Below, piece after piece: positions 19,259-27,790 of a stretch of 64,000 bases of DNA. The position numbers and the translations under genes were made by a program. The notes under the pieces were generated by a model. That model was not told the origin of the DNA. It did no database searches and saw nothing but the letters and a program-made list of their open reading frames with translations. Positions within the stretch are counted from its first letter, which is position 1. Every line of letters begins with the position of its first letter. The stretch is taken from the NCBI GenBank assembly GCA_016712315.1, contig JADJRG010000026.1, positions 62,001 to 126,000 of the forward strand. The letters are read 5' to 3'. Origin of the DNA: Nannocystis sp. Lineage in GTDB: Bacteria; Myxococcota_A; Polyangia; Nannocystales; Nannocystaceae.

Positions 19259-19669
19259 GAGCCTGTCACGAGGTACGGCGCCCCCCAGCTTGTCGCGCCC
19301 CGCCTCGGCCAGGGGACCTTCCGCGTGGAGGTCATGGAGGCCTACGAGCGCGCATGCGCCGTCACCACCGAGCACTCCCTGCCGGTCCTCGAGGCCGCCC
19401 ATATCCGCCCCTATGCGCGAGGCGGACCTCATGCCGTCGCCAATGGTGTCTTCCTCCGGCGCGACCTCCACGCCCTCTTTGACCGCGGCTACATCACCAT
19501 CGATGACGACTATCGCCTCAACCTCGGCAAGCGCCTACGCGCCGACTACGGCAACGGACGCGTCTACGAGGAATTCCACGGACCAAGCCTTCATGTGCCC
19601 AAGCGCCAGAGCGAGCGGCCTGCTCCTGAGCTCCTCCGATGGCATCAGGACAACGTCTTCCGCGGCTAA
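19259..19669 (+). pseudogene. C-terminal HNH endonuclease domain, N-terminus missing
   Basis: The frame encodes an HNH_2-type nuclease domain: RYGAPQLVAPRLGQGTFRVE, then LEAAHIRPYARGGPHAVANG and LRRDLHALFDRGYITID. The H-I-x-P-Y / N-G / H-x-L-F-D pattern holds the likely metal and catalytic residues and is intact. Family members normally have 150 or more residues before this point; here the upstream frame runs into DNA that belongs to a minus-strand HTH gene. It is thus a truncated fragment, although an ATG at 19022 in the same frame could still yield a 215-residue fusion product. Confidence 0.6.
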
Positions 19670-19757
19670 CGCTCACGCCAACGCCCGCGGCCGAGACCGA
19701 GGCCGAGTGGCGCCGCGGACCTCGAGGTCATAGAAGACGAACAGCGCCGCTGAGCCC

Positions 19758-19920
19758 TTAGGCCCCACGTAGACGCTCAAGCGCCGCCTGGATCAGCGCG
19801 ACGGTCGCCGCAGGATCCTCCACCTACGCGATAATCTCGTCGTAGGCCGCCCCCTCGCGGCACTGGAGCACAATCGCCTCGACTTCCGGGTCGTGTTCGC
19901 GCGGGATCTGAGCGGGAGGG
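19758..19920 (-). pseudogene. Small degraded ORF with an in-frame TAG
   Basis: The minus strand reads IPREHDPEVEAIVLQCREGA, AYDEIIA, then a TAG (19824-19826), then VEDPAATVALIQAALERLRG and a final TAA. The amphipathic, charged pattern on both sides of the stop looks like one former coding sequence interrupted by a nonsense change. No family was recognised. Confidence 0.4.
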
Positions 19921-20114
19921 AGTGGGTGATCCGGACGCCGCGGCGCGATGGGCTGGTCGGGGCGATGGCGCGTGAGGCCCGGATCCTACGCGCGCTCCTT
20001 CTCACCGCCACCCCGATCAGCCGAGGCCTGGACAACCTCCAGGCGCTCCTCTCGCTGACCGACTACGAGGAGGTCGAGGAGCTCCAGAGCTACTCCTGTG
20101 TCGGGTCGATCTGA
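19863..20114 (+). pseudogene. Helicase motif III fragment
   Basis: The open frame contains RILRALLLTATPISRGLDNL followed by QALLSLTDYEEVEE, the LLLTATP motif and following helix of SF2/SNF2-type helicases. Walker A, DEAH and the C-terminal helicase lobe are absent on both sides, so only about 80 residues of a large gene remain. Its first part overlaps, antisense, the degraded minus-strand ORF at 19758-19920. Confidence 0.5.
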
Positions 20115-20366
20115 ACCCGTAGAACCACCACCATTCTGGTCAAGCTGAGGCTGGGGTTTGGACCTCAGAGATCACGGACGAAGCGCGGAGGGAACCCCCG
20201 GCCCGAGGGCGGCAAATTCGAGAACAGGGTGGGGTGTGCGGGGCTAGGCGCCGATCCAGCGGTCGTCGGGGCCGCACCTCGCTCGGGCGGCGGCGCACGC
20301 CCCGAGCCTCGCCAGGGTGACGCTGCTGGTGGATACGCGGGTGGCCGAAGAAATATCCTCGCGGAC

Positions 20367-20825
20367 ATGCACCGCGTCGCCCCGCTCGCCCTCGCCCTCG
20401 CCCTCGCCTGCGCCCACGCACCGCCGCCCGCCTCTGGCCCGCAGCCCCTCGCTGGCGCTGGCGAGCTCCGCGTCGGCGACGGCGCCGCCACCTTCCGCCT
20501 CGCCCACGAGCCCCTCCCCGATCGCGCCCTCAACCTCCATGTCCAGCTCGCCGCCACCGGCGCGAGCGTAGGCGTCGTCACCTGGTCCCTCGCCGTCGAC
20601 GGCTTTGACGCCGTCGGCAGCACCACCTGGAGCGGCGAGCTCGCCCCTGGCCAGCAAAGCGACGAGGTCGTTCGCCTCCGCCCCCGCGGCGACGGCGTCG
20701 CCCGGGTCACCCTCACCTACGGGCTCTCGAGCGAGCCCGATCTCGGCGCGATCACTGTCCCCTTCCTCGTCACCGCCGAAGCCATTCGCCCCTGCCAGCC
20801 CGCCGACAAGTGCGCCACCGAGTGA
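20367..20825 (+). CDS. Small lipoprotein, hypothetical
   Basis: A 152-residue protein whose frame opens at 20229, but the ATG at 20367 gives a proper signal peptide, MHRVAPLALALALACAHA, with a lipobox Cys at 15. The mature part begins Pro/Ala-rich and then has alternating beta-strand segments (ELRVGDGAATFRLAHE, GVARVTLTYGL), suggesting a beta-sandwich. It ends 68 nt before a very strong terminator. Function unknown. Confidence 0.6.
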   Translation: MHRVAPLALALALACAHAPPPASGPQPLAGAGELRVGDGAATFRLAHEPLPDRALNLHVQLAATGASVGVVTWSLAVDGFDAVGSTTWSGELAPGQQSDEVVRLRPRGDGVARVTLTYGLSSEPDLGAITVPFLVTAEAIRPCQPADKCATE

Positions 20826-20893
20826 GCAGCGGACCTTCCGCAGAGGCGCCGCGCAGTTCCGCGCAAGCCGCCCACCCGCGCGCAACCTCGCCC

Positions 20894-20929
20894 ATGGAGA
20901 TCTCTCCGGTAGAGATCTCCATTTTTTTT
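20894..20929 (+). terminator. Rho-independent terminator, perfect 12-bp stem
   Basis: ATGGAGATCTCT, loop CCGGT, AGAGATCTCCAT, then a run of seven T. The stem is perfect and lies 68 nt after the lipoprotein stop. It isolates that gene from the operon starting at 21237. Confidence 0.9.
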
Positions 20930-21150
20930 CGGCCGCTCACAACCGCCCCATGCTCGCGCGCGCGATCGCCCTGATGGTACTCCTCCGCGAAGCGAGCGGT
21001 ATCGGTCCCTACACCCCACGATTTCGCGCCCATACCGCGTGAGCGCTGCGCGCAATCGAGCGACCCGCGCGCGAATATCCCCGATCCGCGCGCAATATCA
21101 AGCGAGCTGCGGTCGTCCTCGCTCGCGCTCAAGACGCCGATTCGCGCCAC

Positions 21151-21172
21151 CCTGGCGCATATTTGCGCCAGG
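21151..21172. promoter_or_regulatory. Perfect 9-bp inverted repeat upstream of the coiled-coil operon
   Basis: CCTGGCGCA, four-base spacer TATT, TGCGCCAGG. It lies 65 nt before the first gene of the 21237-25288 operon, where an operator would be expected. There is no T-run, so it is not a terminator. The 20930-21236 gap otherwise holds only short GCGCGCAATATC-like near-repeats. Confidence 0.45.
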
Positions 21173-21236
21173 CCCGCGAGCCGAGGACGATCTCGATCCT
21201 TGAGGATGACCTCATCCCTGGTGATCCTGCGGCGCG

Positions 21237-22775
21237 ATGTCCGCGACAGTCCTCATCCGCACCATCGACGACTTCTGGGGCCTCATCCAGGCCTCTTCGA
21301 CCACCAGCGCCTGGTACTACTTCCGCGAACGGATATCGATTGACACAGCCCTCCAGTACCTCCGCGACCGGGGCCTGAGCCCCGACTGGAGTAGCGGCGC
21401 CGAGGTCTGCGAGGCGTTGTTCCGGGCCGCCCAAGGCCTCACCGCCGCCAAACTCTCCCGGAAACTGAAGGGCGCCATCAAGCGCAACACCCTGGCGCAG
21501 ATCCTCAAGCGTCGGCGCGGCCTCGGGTTCCACGTCGCTTGCATCTGGTCCGGAGGCCTCACGGTCTCGTTCGACGCCCCTGAGCTCACGGACAAGCTGC
21601 GCGCACGAGGCCTCGAGGTGATGAGTGGCCCGTCGCCGTCGCCGTCGCCGTCGCTCGCCACGCGCGCCCCTGCTCCCGAGCCCTGCACCGAGCCCGAGCC
21701 CGAACGCGCCCCCGAGCCGTCGCCGCAGCTCGACCCGCCCCCCGAGCCACCGCCGCCGCTCGCCCCGCGCGCACCTGCTCCCGAGCTCTACGCCGAGCCC
21801 GAGCGCCGACGAGCCCCCTCGACGGAGCTCTCTCTGGTGTCCAGTCTCCAGATCGCGCCACCTTGGGTGTTCTCTCGCCAGCTCCTGCTGATACCGGAGT
21901 CATGTCCACAAGTCGATCCGAGCGAATCCTCCCACATGCCCTCGGGAGAGGCGCTCTCTCATGACGGATTCGTGGTCATGTACGAATTTCGAGCAGTCAC
22001 ATCGACGAACTTTGAGGTCATGTGCAAAGATCGAGCGTGTCATCATGTTCAAGCCGCGCACGAACCCCTTGAGAGCAACAGGCTCGAAAAAAACTGCTTG
22101 CGCCCCAACCCGCCCCTCCCCCACGCTGCTGATGTGCAGCAGTCCCCACCCGTAGCCGCCCCAGTCCGCCTCACACCGGACCACGATCGCGAGCGAGAGC
22201 TCGCGGCGCGTGAGCGAGAGCTCGCGGCGCGTGAGGAAGAGCTCCAGAAGCGGAAGTCAAAGCTGGCGAAGCGGGCGCGGAGCGTGCTCCAGAGGGAGGC
22301 GAGCCTCGCGGAGAAGGAGATGGCCTTGGCCACCCAGCAAGCGGAAGTGGCCGCAACACGGACTGAACTGGGGCGAGAAGCGAAGTTCACGGAGATGGTG
22401 ATAACCGTCCGGAAGGCTGAACTGGAGCGCGAAGCGAAGTCTGAGAGGGCTGAACAGGAGCGGGAAGCCAAGTCCAAGAGGGCCGCGCTGGACCAGGAAG
22501 TGACGGCAACGAGGGCCGAGCTGGAGCGGGAAGCGAAGGCAACGAGGGCCGAGCTGGAGCAGCAAGCGAAGGCTCAGAAAACCGAGTGGGAGAAGATCGA
22601 GGCGGAGAAGGCCCGCCTGGCCCAGCTCGACGCCGAGATTCAGGAGAAGATGGCCCAGAGCCAGAAGTTGATGAAAACCGTCGCTGAGCGCACCCGGAGC
22701 CTCATGGAGGTGCCGGTCGTCAACCCGACGCTCGCGGCGATTCTTGACGTCGTGAAGGAGGCAACGAAGAAATGA
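21237..22775 (+). CDS. Long coiled-coil protein with N-terminal globular domain
   Basis: A 512-residue protein. Residues 1-125 form a globular helical domain (TIDDFWGLIQASSTTSAWYY ... RNTLAQILKRRRGLGFHVA). Residues about 130-220 are Pro/Glu/Ala-rich and low in complexity. Residues about 315-490 are a long coiled coil made of repeated units such as RELAARERELAAREEEL and ELEREAKATRAELEQ, ending in a short helical tail. No catalytic motif is visible. It is the first gene of a four-gene run and overlaps the next by four bases (ATGA). A scaffold or filament role is conceivable but not shown. Confidence 0.7.
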   Translation: MSATVLIRTIDDFWGLIQASSTTSAWYYFRERISIDTALQYLRDRGLSPDWSSGAEVCEALFRAAQGLTAAKLSRKLKGAIKRNTLAQILKRRRGLGFHVACIWSGGLTVSFDAPELTDKLRARGLEVMSGPSPSPSPSLATRAPAPEPCTEPEPERAPEPSPQLDPPPEPPPPLAPRAPAPELYAEPERRRAPSTELSLVSSLQIAPPWVFSRQLLLIPESCPQVDPSESSHMPSGEALSHDGFVVMYEFRAVTSTNFEVMCKDRACHHVQAAHEPLESNRLEKNCLRPNPPLPHAADVQQSPPVAAPVRLTPDHDRERELAARERELAAREEELQKRKSKLAKRARSVLQREASLAEKEMALATQQAEVAATRTELGREAKFTEMVITVRKAELEREAKSERAEQEREAKSKRAALDQEVTATRAELEREAKATRAELEQQAKAQKTEWEKIEAEKARLAQLDAEIQEKMAQSQKLMKTVAERTRSLMEVPVVNPTLAAILDVVKEATKK

Positions 22776-23212
22776 ACGGCACAGGAAGATCCGTAGACAT
22801 GACCATGACCCAGGAAGAAGCCGCCGAGCGGACGGTCATGGCCACCCTCTGGAAGGTGACAGCGCAGATCCGAGCGGCGGAGCGTTTCCGCTTCGCCTCC
22901 AATCTCTTAAAAAAGTCCAAGGATCCAGAGCAGTTCCTGGCCGAGCTCGATCGCCGCCTCACCGGGACCTGGAGGGACAACGCCGTCCTCGGTCTCTCCG
23001 CCGTCGCGGGCGTCGTCGCGGGCGCGCTCCTCGGCCGCGCGACCTCTGGCGTCAAGAGCATCGGCCCCGTCCCGCCCATCGCGCTCTTGGGGCTCGTCGG
23101 CGTCGGCGGCGGCCTGTTTTTAAAAGAGACCCTCACCTTCCGCAACACCCTCAACCTCGGCGGCCTCATGTTCAGCGCTGGCGCCGTGCTTCAGAAGCTC
23201 CTGGTGTCGTGA
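22772..23212 (+). CDS. Small membrane protein of the coiled-coil operon
   Basis: A 146-residue protein: a soluble helical N-terminus (TQEEAAERTVMATLWKVTAQ) followed by two or three hydrophobic segments (AVLGLSAVAGVVAGALLG, IALLGLVGVGGGLFL, LGGLMFSAGAVLQKLLV). The layout recalls small holin-like or membrane-anchor proteins but no family is recognised. It overlaps the preceding gene by four bases and is followed 10 nt later by the next, so the operon is tight. Confidence 0.65.
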   Translation: MNGTGRSVDMTMTQEEAAERTVMATLWKVTAQIRAAERFRFASNLLKKSKDPEQFLAELDRRLTGTWRDNAVLGLSAVAGVVAGALLGRATSGVKSIGPVPPIALLGLVGVGGGLFLKETLTFRNTLNLGGLMFSAGAVLQKLLVS

Positions 23213-23222
23213 TCTGAGGGCG

Positions 23223-24668
23223 ATGATGGCGATGAGACTGTTTTCAAAGGACACCTCCCTGCACGAGCTCGCGATCTTTGGACAGCAGGTGATCGAGAGA
23301 ACGAATTTTTATTGTGATCAGAACCGCGCGATTCTCCGCCCGCTCCTCAACAACCTCCTCCGATGCGAGAGCGGTTTCGCCGATCCGAGCGCGTGGGATG
23401 ACGCGGATCTGAGCGACCCCGAGCCCGAGTCCGCAGACTACCTCTCACGGGAAGAGCAAGCCGAACTCAAAAACCTCGAGCGGGCGGTCGTCAGGAACCA
23501 ACACCTCCTGTACGTCGCAGCACTACGCCACAAGGTCGCCGAGCAGCACATCGAGCTCGCCCGCCAAGATGCGATGCCGCCACCCTCGCCACCCCAACCG
23601 ACCCACGAACCCCCACGGATCGAACCCGCACCACCCGAGCCGCAATCGCCCGAACCACCTGCCCCTCACGTCGCAGCGGGCGAAGAGCTCGCCGTCCCCC
23701 CTGCTGAGACCGCCCCCGACGACGACGAGTTCATGGTGCTCTTCGGCCGCTCGCCGGTCGCAGCGGACGACGACTCCCCCCCCAACACGCCCGCAGCTCC
23801 TCCCGACGAAGCCAACCTCAACGAGCAGTTCTACGCGCTCTTCGGCCACTCGCCCGTCCACACAGCGCCCGCCGAGCCCGCCACCGTCGAGCCCGCCACC
23901 GTCGAGCCCACCCACGCCGAGCCCGTCGAGCCCACCCACGCCGAGCCCGTCGAGCCCACCCACGCCGAGCCCACCCACGCCGAGCCCGCCACCGTCGAGC
24001 CCGCCCACGCCGAGCCCGCCACCGTCGAGCCCGCCCACGTCGAGCCCACCCACATCGAGCCCACCCACGTCGAGCCCACACCCACCGTCGCCCCGGAGCC
24101 CGTTCTCGTCGCCCCCGTTCCCGTCGAGCGTCCCGAGTCAGCTCCCGCCGACCCCGCCGCTCCCATCGAGCTCGCCCAGCCCCAGCCCGATCCTGCGCAC
24201 CCCTCCGAGGTCGACCTCGCCGAACCGACCCCTCAAACCCCCGCCAGCCGCAACGCTGAGGACCTCGACCATCATATCAAAAAAGCCCGGCTCTATTGGG
24301 ACAACACACGCAGGACCCTGGTGGCTGGGTCCGCCTTGACCACCTGTCTACGGGCCAGGGTCGAGCTCCTCGCCGCGAACGGATCACCGACCGCGGAGCG
24401 GGTCGAGCGGGCCCAAGAGGCGCACACGGTCGCCAAGAAGGTGTTTCAACTCCACCGGTCTCCGGACCATTTCGAGGACCTCATCCGCGCGCACCGCGTG
24501 CTCGCCCGCAGCTTGCACGAGGATGGCCAAACCTCCGGCGGGATCCAGGTCTTACGCGACGGCCTCGCCATGATGAAAGCGAGCTCTCCGCACCTCCGCA
24601 GCGGCGCCCGCCAGCAATTTCACGAGATCCGAACCCTCCTCAAAATCCTCGAAGCGGCGAAACCATGA
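23223..24668 (+). CDS. EP-repeat protein of the coiled-coil operon
   Basis: A 481-residue protein with an N-terminal helical domain (about 1-115, LHELAIFGQQVIERTNFYCD), a long Pro/Glu/Ala spacer containing about 13 EPxxx repeats (nt 23874-24082), and a C-terminal helical domain (about 340-481) that reads like a TPR-type fold (HRVLARSLHEDGQTSGGIQV). ATGs at 23223, 23226 and 23232 are all possible starts; GAGGG lies just upstream. The spacer is the kind of stiff Pro-rich tether found in periplasmic or surface-spanning proteins, but there is no signal peptide. Function unknown. Confidence 0.65.
   Translation: MMAMRLFSKDTSLHELAIFGQQVIERTNFYCDQNRAILRPLLNNLLRCESGFADPSAWDDADLSDPEPESADYLSREEQAELKNLERAVVRNQHLLYVAALRHKVAEQHIELARQDAMPPPSPPQPTHEPPRIEPAPPEPQSPEPPAPHVAAGEELAVPPAETAPDDDEFMVLFGRSPVAADDDSPPNTPAAPPDEANLNEQFYALFGHSPVHTAPAEPATVEPATVEPTHAEPVEPTHAEPVEPTHAEPTHAEPATVEPAHAEPATVEPAHVEPTHIEPTHVEPTPTVAPEPVLVAPVPVERPESAPADPAAPIELAQPQPDPAHPSEVDLAEPTPQTPASRNAEDLDHHIKKARLYWDNTRRTLVAGSALTTCLRARVELLAANGSPTAERVERAQEAHTVAKKVFQLHRSPDHFEDLIRAHRVLARSLHEDGQTSGGIQVLRDGLAMMKASSPHLRSGARQQFHEIRTLLKILEAAKP
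23874..24082 (+). repeat. 15-bp tandem repeat encoding EPxxx units
   Basis: About 13 imperfect copies of a 15-bp unit of the type GAGCCCACCCACGCC, coding for EPTHA, EPATV and EPAHV, with two extra EPV steps. The changes are mostly conservative, so the repeat is maintained as protein and is liable to change length by slippage. Confidence 0.85.
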
Positions 24669-24730
24669 GCGGCGCCAGCAACGTCGGCAGGCTCCCCCTC
24701 GCGCACCGGATCACCATGAAGTGAGCCGCC

Positions 24731-25288
24731 ATGTCCCTCTCGCCAAAACTCCTCGCGCGGATCGCTCTTGGCACCGCCACCGTCGTCGAGGGCGTCGCAG
24801 CGCTCGCCCGTCACCGCGAGCGTGAGCTCGCCTTCGAGGCCGCCATCGAGCGCGCCAAGGCCACCGGCCGCCGCCTCGTCGTCATCGGCGACCCCGACGC
24901 AAGCTCCCAAAACCGCATCGGCAGCGGTGGCGACATGTATATACACAACACCCTCGTCGCCGACATCACCCACGGCCGGGTCGAGGGCGTCGATGACGAC
25001 ACCGCCGTCGTCTACGTCGCCTGCGTCCTCGAGGTCGTCGACGATCTCAACGCCACACTCCGCGAGATCTCGAGGATCGCCGGCGTCGCCGAGAACGTCT
25101 TTATCGTCTCCGTCCAGCCGTGGACCCTCACCGCCCGCCTCTCCCCGAGCGCGCGCAGGCGGGGCCTGGTCGTTTCGCACGGCTCCGAGCACACTGTCCA
25201 CATGAAGCCCGTCGACAGCCAGGAGCGCCTCCTCCTCGCCACCGCGATCGGCCTCACCCTCGCCACCGCGTTCTGGCCGACGAAGTGA
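24731..25288 (+). CDS. Methyltransferase-like protein, last gene of the coiled-coil operon
   Basis: A 185-residue protein. RRLVVIGDPDA, then VADITHGRV, VVYVACVLEVVDDLNATL and ENVFIVSVQPWTLTARL follow the strand order of class I SAM methyltransferases, resembling the small degenerate members seen near phage genes where 'HVLEHL' is typical; here the motif reads ACVLEVV. The usual glycine-rich SAM loop is weak, so catalysis is uncertain. A C-terminal hydrophobic stretch (LLLATAIGLTLATAFW) could anchor it to the membrane. It lies 62 nt after the EP-repeat gene. Confidence 0.5.
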   Translation: MSLSPKLLARIALGTATVVEGVAALARHRERELAFEAAIERAKATGRRLVVIGDPDASSQNRIGSGGDMYIHNTLVADITHGRVEGVDDDTAVVYVACVLEVVDDLNATLREISRIAGVAENVFIVSVQPWTLTARLSPSARRRGLVVSHGSEHTVHMKPVDSQERLLLATAIGLTLATAFWPTK

Positions 25289-25343
25289 CCGCCACGATCA
25301 CCGATCACCACGCAGCTCCGCGATCACGCGGTGGCCCAGCTCG

Positions 25344-25625
25344 TCACGGCTCGACCGCCCCCCCTTGCTCCCCCTGCTCGCGGGTGGGCGCGCGGTACCG
25401 CCGGATCCAGTCGATGAACTGCTCGAGGAAGCTCTCGGGGCTCGGGAAGATCGCGATCTCGATCGGGCTCTCGCCGGCGCGCGGCTTGTTCAGCGAGGTG
25501 TACACGCGGGCGATCTTCCCCGTCGCTCGCGAAGGCTCCACCCTCACGGCGAGGGCTGGCATGCAGATGTGAACCTCCCCGCCGCCGAAGGTGAGGGAGA
25601 TGTTGAGGTTGTTGGGCCCTTCCAT
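25344..25625 (-). CDS. Hypothetical 93-aa protein
   Basis: The frame opens at 25697 but the protein-like part starts at ATG 25625: MEGPNNLNISLTFGGGEVHI, then strand-rich sequence and a C-terminal helix (SPESFLEQFIDWIRRYRA). It is convergent with the methyltransferase-like gene. No family was recognised. The 275-bp gap to 25901 holds only two copies of GTTATGAAAA (25629 and 25739) and nothing else that I can support. Confidence 0.5.
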   Translation of the reverse strand: MEGPNNLNISLTFGGGEVHICMPALAVRVEPSRATGKIARVYTSLNKPRAGESPIEIAIFPSPESFLEQFIDWIRRYRAPTREQGEQGGAVEP

Positions 25626-25900
25626 GCAGTTATGAAAACCAGGCCGGCCGCCCGGGTCAACACCACCGGACGGCCACAACCGCGCAAGTGGCCCCACAAC
25701 GCCTCACTACCGCGGATCTACGCCGCCCTTCGCACAGCGTTATGAAAATCACGGAGCACCCTCGCCCCTCGCACTTGCGGGCGCACGGGACCACCCCCAG
25801 CCCCTTCTCCTCATGAGCGATCACTCCCGCTGACACCCGCCCAACCACCGCCTACCATCGCAAGATAGAGCCTCGTACGGGCGCCGATGGGGGGTAGACG

Positions 25901-26236
25901 ATGGGAGGGACGATCTTACGGGCTAGCGATCGAGGGGCGCACACCCAGAGCGCTGAGCCAGCGAATACCGCGGCCCCTCCGGTCCCTGCTGCCCTTGACG
26001 ACGCCGTCCTCACCGTCGACGAGCTCGCCGCCCTCCTCCGCGTCAACCGCAAGACCATCTATGACGCCTTTCAGCGCGGCGAGCTCCCCGGCGGTCGGCG
26101 GATCGGCCGCACGATCCGCTTCGCCCGCGCCGTGATCCTCGCCTGGCTCAACGAGGGCGACCGGCCCGCCCGCGGCCGCTCTGCGCCACGAGCCCCTCAC
26201 GCCCTCCTCACACCGCCCAAGAGGCCCGCCCGATGA
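25901..26236 (+). CDS. Excisionase-type helix-turn-helix protein
   Basis: A 111-residue protein with the HTH_17/MerR-like excisionase core LTVDELAALLRVNRKTIYDA followed by FQRGELPGGRRIGRTIRFAR. This is the standard layout of small DNA-binding proteins that direct integrase. It overlaps the integrase start by four bases (ATGA), supporting a functional xis-int pair. The N- and C-terminal tails are Pro/Ala-rich and low in complexity. Confidence 0.8.
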   Translation: MGGTILRASDRGAHTQSAEPANTAAPPVPAALDDAVLTVDELAALLRVNRKTIYDAFQRGELPGGRRIGRTIRFARAVILAWLNEGDRPARGRSAPRAPHALLTPPKRPAR

Positions 26237-27413
26237 GCGTCCGCAAGGAAGTTCGACGGCGTGCGGATGGCTCCGAGCGGATCCTCTACATCGTCGACGT
26301 CAAGGTCCGCCAGCCCGACGGAGAGATCGTCCGCGTCCGAAAGGTCTCGCCGCTGAAGACGCTCCGCGCCGCGAACGCCCTCGAGCGCGAGATCCGGCAG
26401 CAGCTCCTCACCGGCGCCACCGCCACCGCCAGCATCGACGATCACGCCGACCACGACGCGCCCCTCCCCGCCCCTACCCTCGCCAGGTCGTCCCCGAGTT
26501 TATGCGCTTCCAGGCCAGCCCCGCCGCCTCGCGGCGCGGCGCCAACAAGCCCGGCGAGCTCCGCGAGAAGCAGCGGATCTTCGACAACCACCTCCTCCCG
26601 GCCTTCGGCGCCCTCCGCCTCGACCAGATCACCGCCCGTCTGATCGACGGCTACATCGCCGCCCGCTCACCCCCTCTCGGCGCCCAGCCCAGCCGCCCGC
26701 GCAAGGTCGGCGAGCCCCTCGCGCCTTCTACCTTGACAAACCATCTCATCCTCCTCCGCCGTGTCCTCAGCGTCGCGCACCGCTGGCAGATCATCGATCG
26801 GATCCCCACCTTCACCTGCGCCCCACCCAAGCGCGAGCGCCTCGACTTCCTCACCTTCGACGAAGCCGATCGACTGCTCGCCGCCGCCGCCCCACCGCTT
26901 CGGCTCCTCCTCCTCCTCGCGATCCGCACCGGCCTCCGCCTCGGCGAGCTCCGTGCGCTGCGCTGGCGCGACCTCCACCTCGACGGCGGATACCTACGGG
27001 TCGAGCGCAGCCTCACCAAGGCCGGCTTCGGCTCCCCCAAGTCCGGCAAGGCCCGGATCGTCGAGCTCACGCATGACCTTCGGGACAGCCTCCGCCAGCT
27101 CGCCCAGCCGCCGCCAAGACCCGATCAACTGCTCTTCGCACAGCCGACTGGCGAGCCGCTCAGCGAGGGCAACGTCTACCGCAGCACCCGCGCCGCCGCC
27201 CGCGCTGCCGGCATCGAGCGCCCCATCTACCCCCACCTCCTCCGCCACACCTTCGCCTCCCACTGCGTCATGCGCGGGATCCCTCTCGCCGTCGTCAAAG
27301 AGTGGCTCGGCCACTCCGAGTCGAGGACCACCGAGCGCTACGCCCACCTCGCTCCCGAAGTCCGATCGACCTTCATCAACCGCCTCGTCCAACCTCCGCC
27401 CTCCTCGCCCTAA
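26233..27413 (+). pseudogene. int: Tyrosine recombinase (integrase), single-base frameshift
   Basis: The gene is a close paralogue of the integrase at 30703-32121. It begins MSVRKEVRRRADGSERILYI and reads normally up to PAPTLA (nt 26484), where one G is missing. Restoring a G there gives A-E-V-V-P-E-F-M-R, joining smoothly to the second frame (ATG at 26502). That second frame carries the whole SAM-like and catalytic domain: RTGLRLGELRALRW with the first Arg, HLLRHTFASH with the H-x-x-R box, and WLGHSESRTTERYAHL with the final Tyr. It is either a real one-base deletion or an assembly error. The downstream frame alone keeps all catalytic residues. Confidence 0.8.
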
Positions 27414-27460
27414 ACCGCGCCGATCGCCCGGCCCCAGAGCGCCCGGCGCGCCCGAAGCCA

Positions 27461-27790
27461 CGACCGCTCACCGCCACGAATTGCCCGTGCGCGATCCTCG
27501 CCGGCTACAGCGGTTGGGGCGGCCTCTCGATCGAGAAGGTGGGGGCCCAGATTCCCGCGGAACTCGTCCCCGGTCCCAGAGCCGGCGCGAACATCGAGAT
27601 CATATCGGACCCGCTCACCTACACCCTCGTGCAAGGCCCCCCGGAGATGTCGCACGATAAGGTGACAAACACGCTCTGGTGGTTCGTCACCAGCGAGGAC
27701 ATCAGCACCTACGACATCCTCCTCGAGGTCGACGACGGCCAGGGCGGCGTCGCCCAGCAGATGTTCAAGCTGGTGGTGAGCGCCGGCTGA
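27461..27790 (+). pseudogene. Mosaic remnant: methylase/helicase 5' piece fused to Ig-like domain piece
   Basis: One open frame joins two unrelated pieces. The first reads RPLTATNCPCAILAGYSGWG followed by GLSIEKV, the YSGWGGLS start of very large N6-methylase/strawberry-notch-like proteins of mobile elements. The second (IEIISDPLTYTLVQGPPEMS ... TYDILLEVDDGQGGVAQQ) is a single He_PIG/cadherin-like Ig repeat typical of surface proteins. Neither has its remainder. The family assignments are inference from motifs. Confidence 0.5.
27464..27496. repeat. Att-like direct repeat, copy 1
   Basis: Thirty-three bases that recur at 30610-30642 with a single mismatch (G/C), including CCGCTCACCGCCACGAATT and CCCGTGCGCGATC. 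Upstream of both copies a looser match including CAGAGCGCCC extends the similarity. This copy follows the broken integrase; the other precedes the intact one. Both read RPLTATN(C/S)PCAI, the start of the methylase-like gene, so the site may be a target within that gene. Confidence 0.55.

Noticed and set aside
20930..21150. Origin-like or iteron repeats (GCGCGCAATATC variants)
   Set aside because: Only two or three imperfect copies with irregular spacing; could be chance in GC-rich DNA.
23874..24082. CRISPR-like array
   Set aside because: The units are 15 bp and directly adjacent without unique spacers, within a coding frame (EPxxx repeats).
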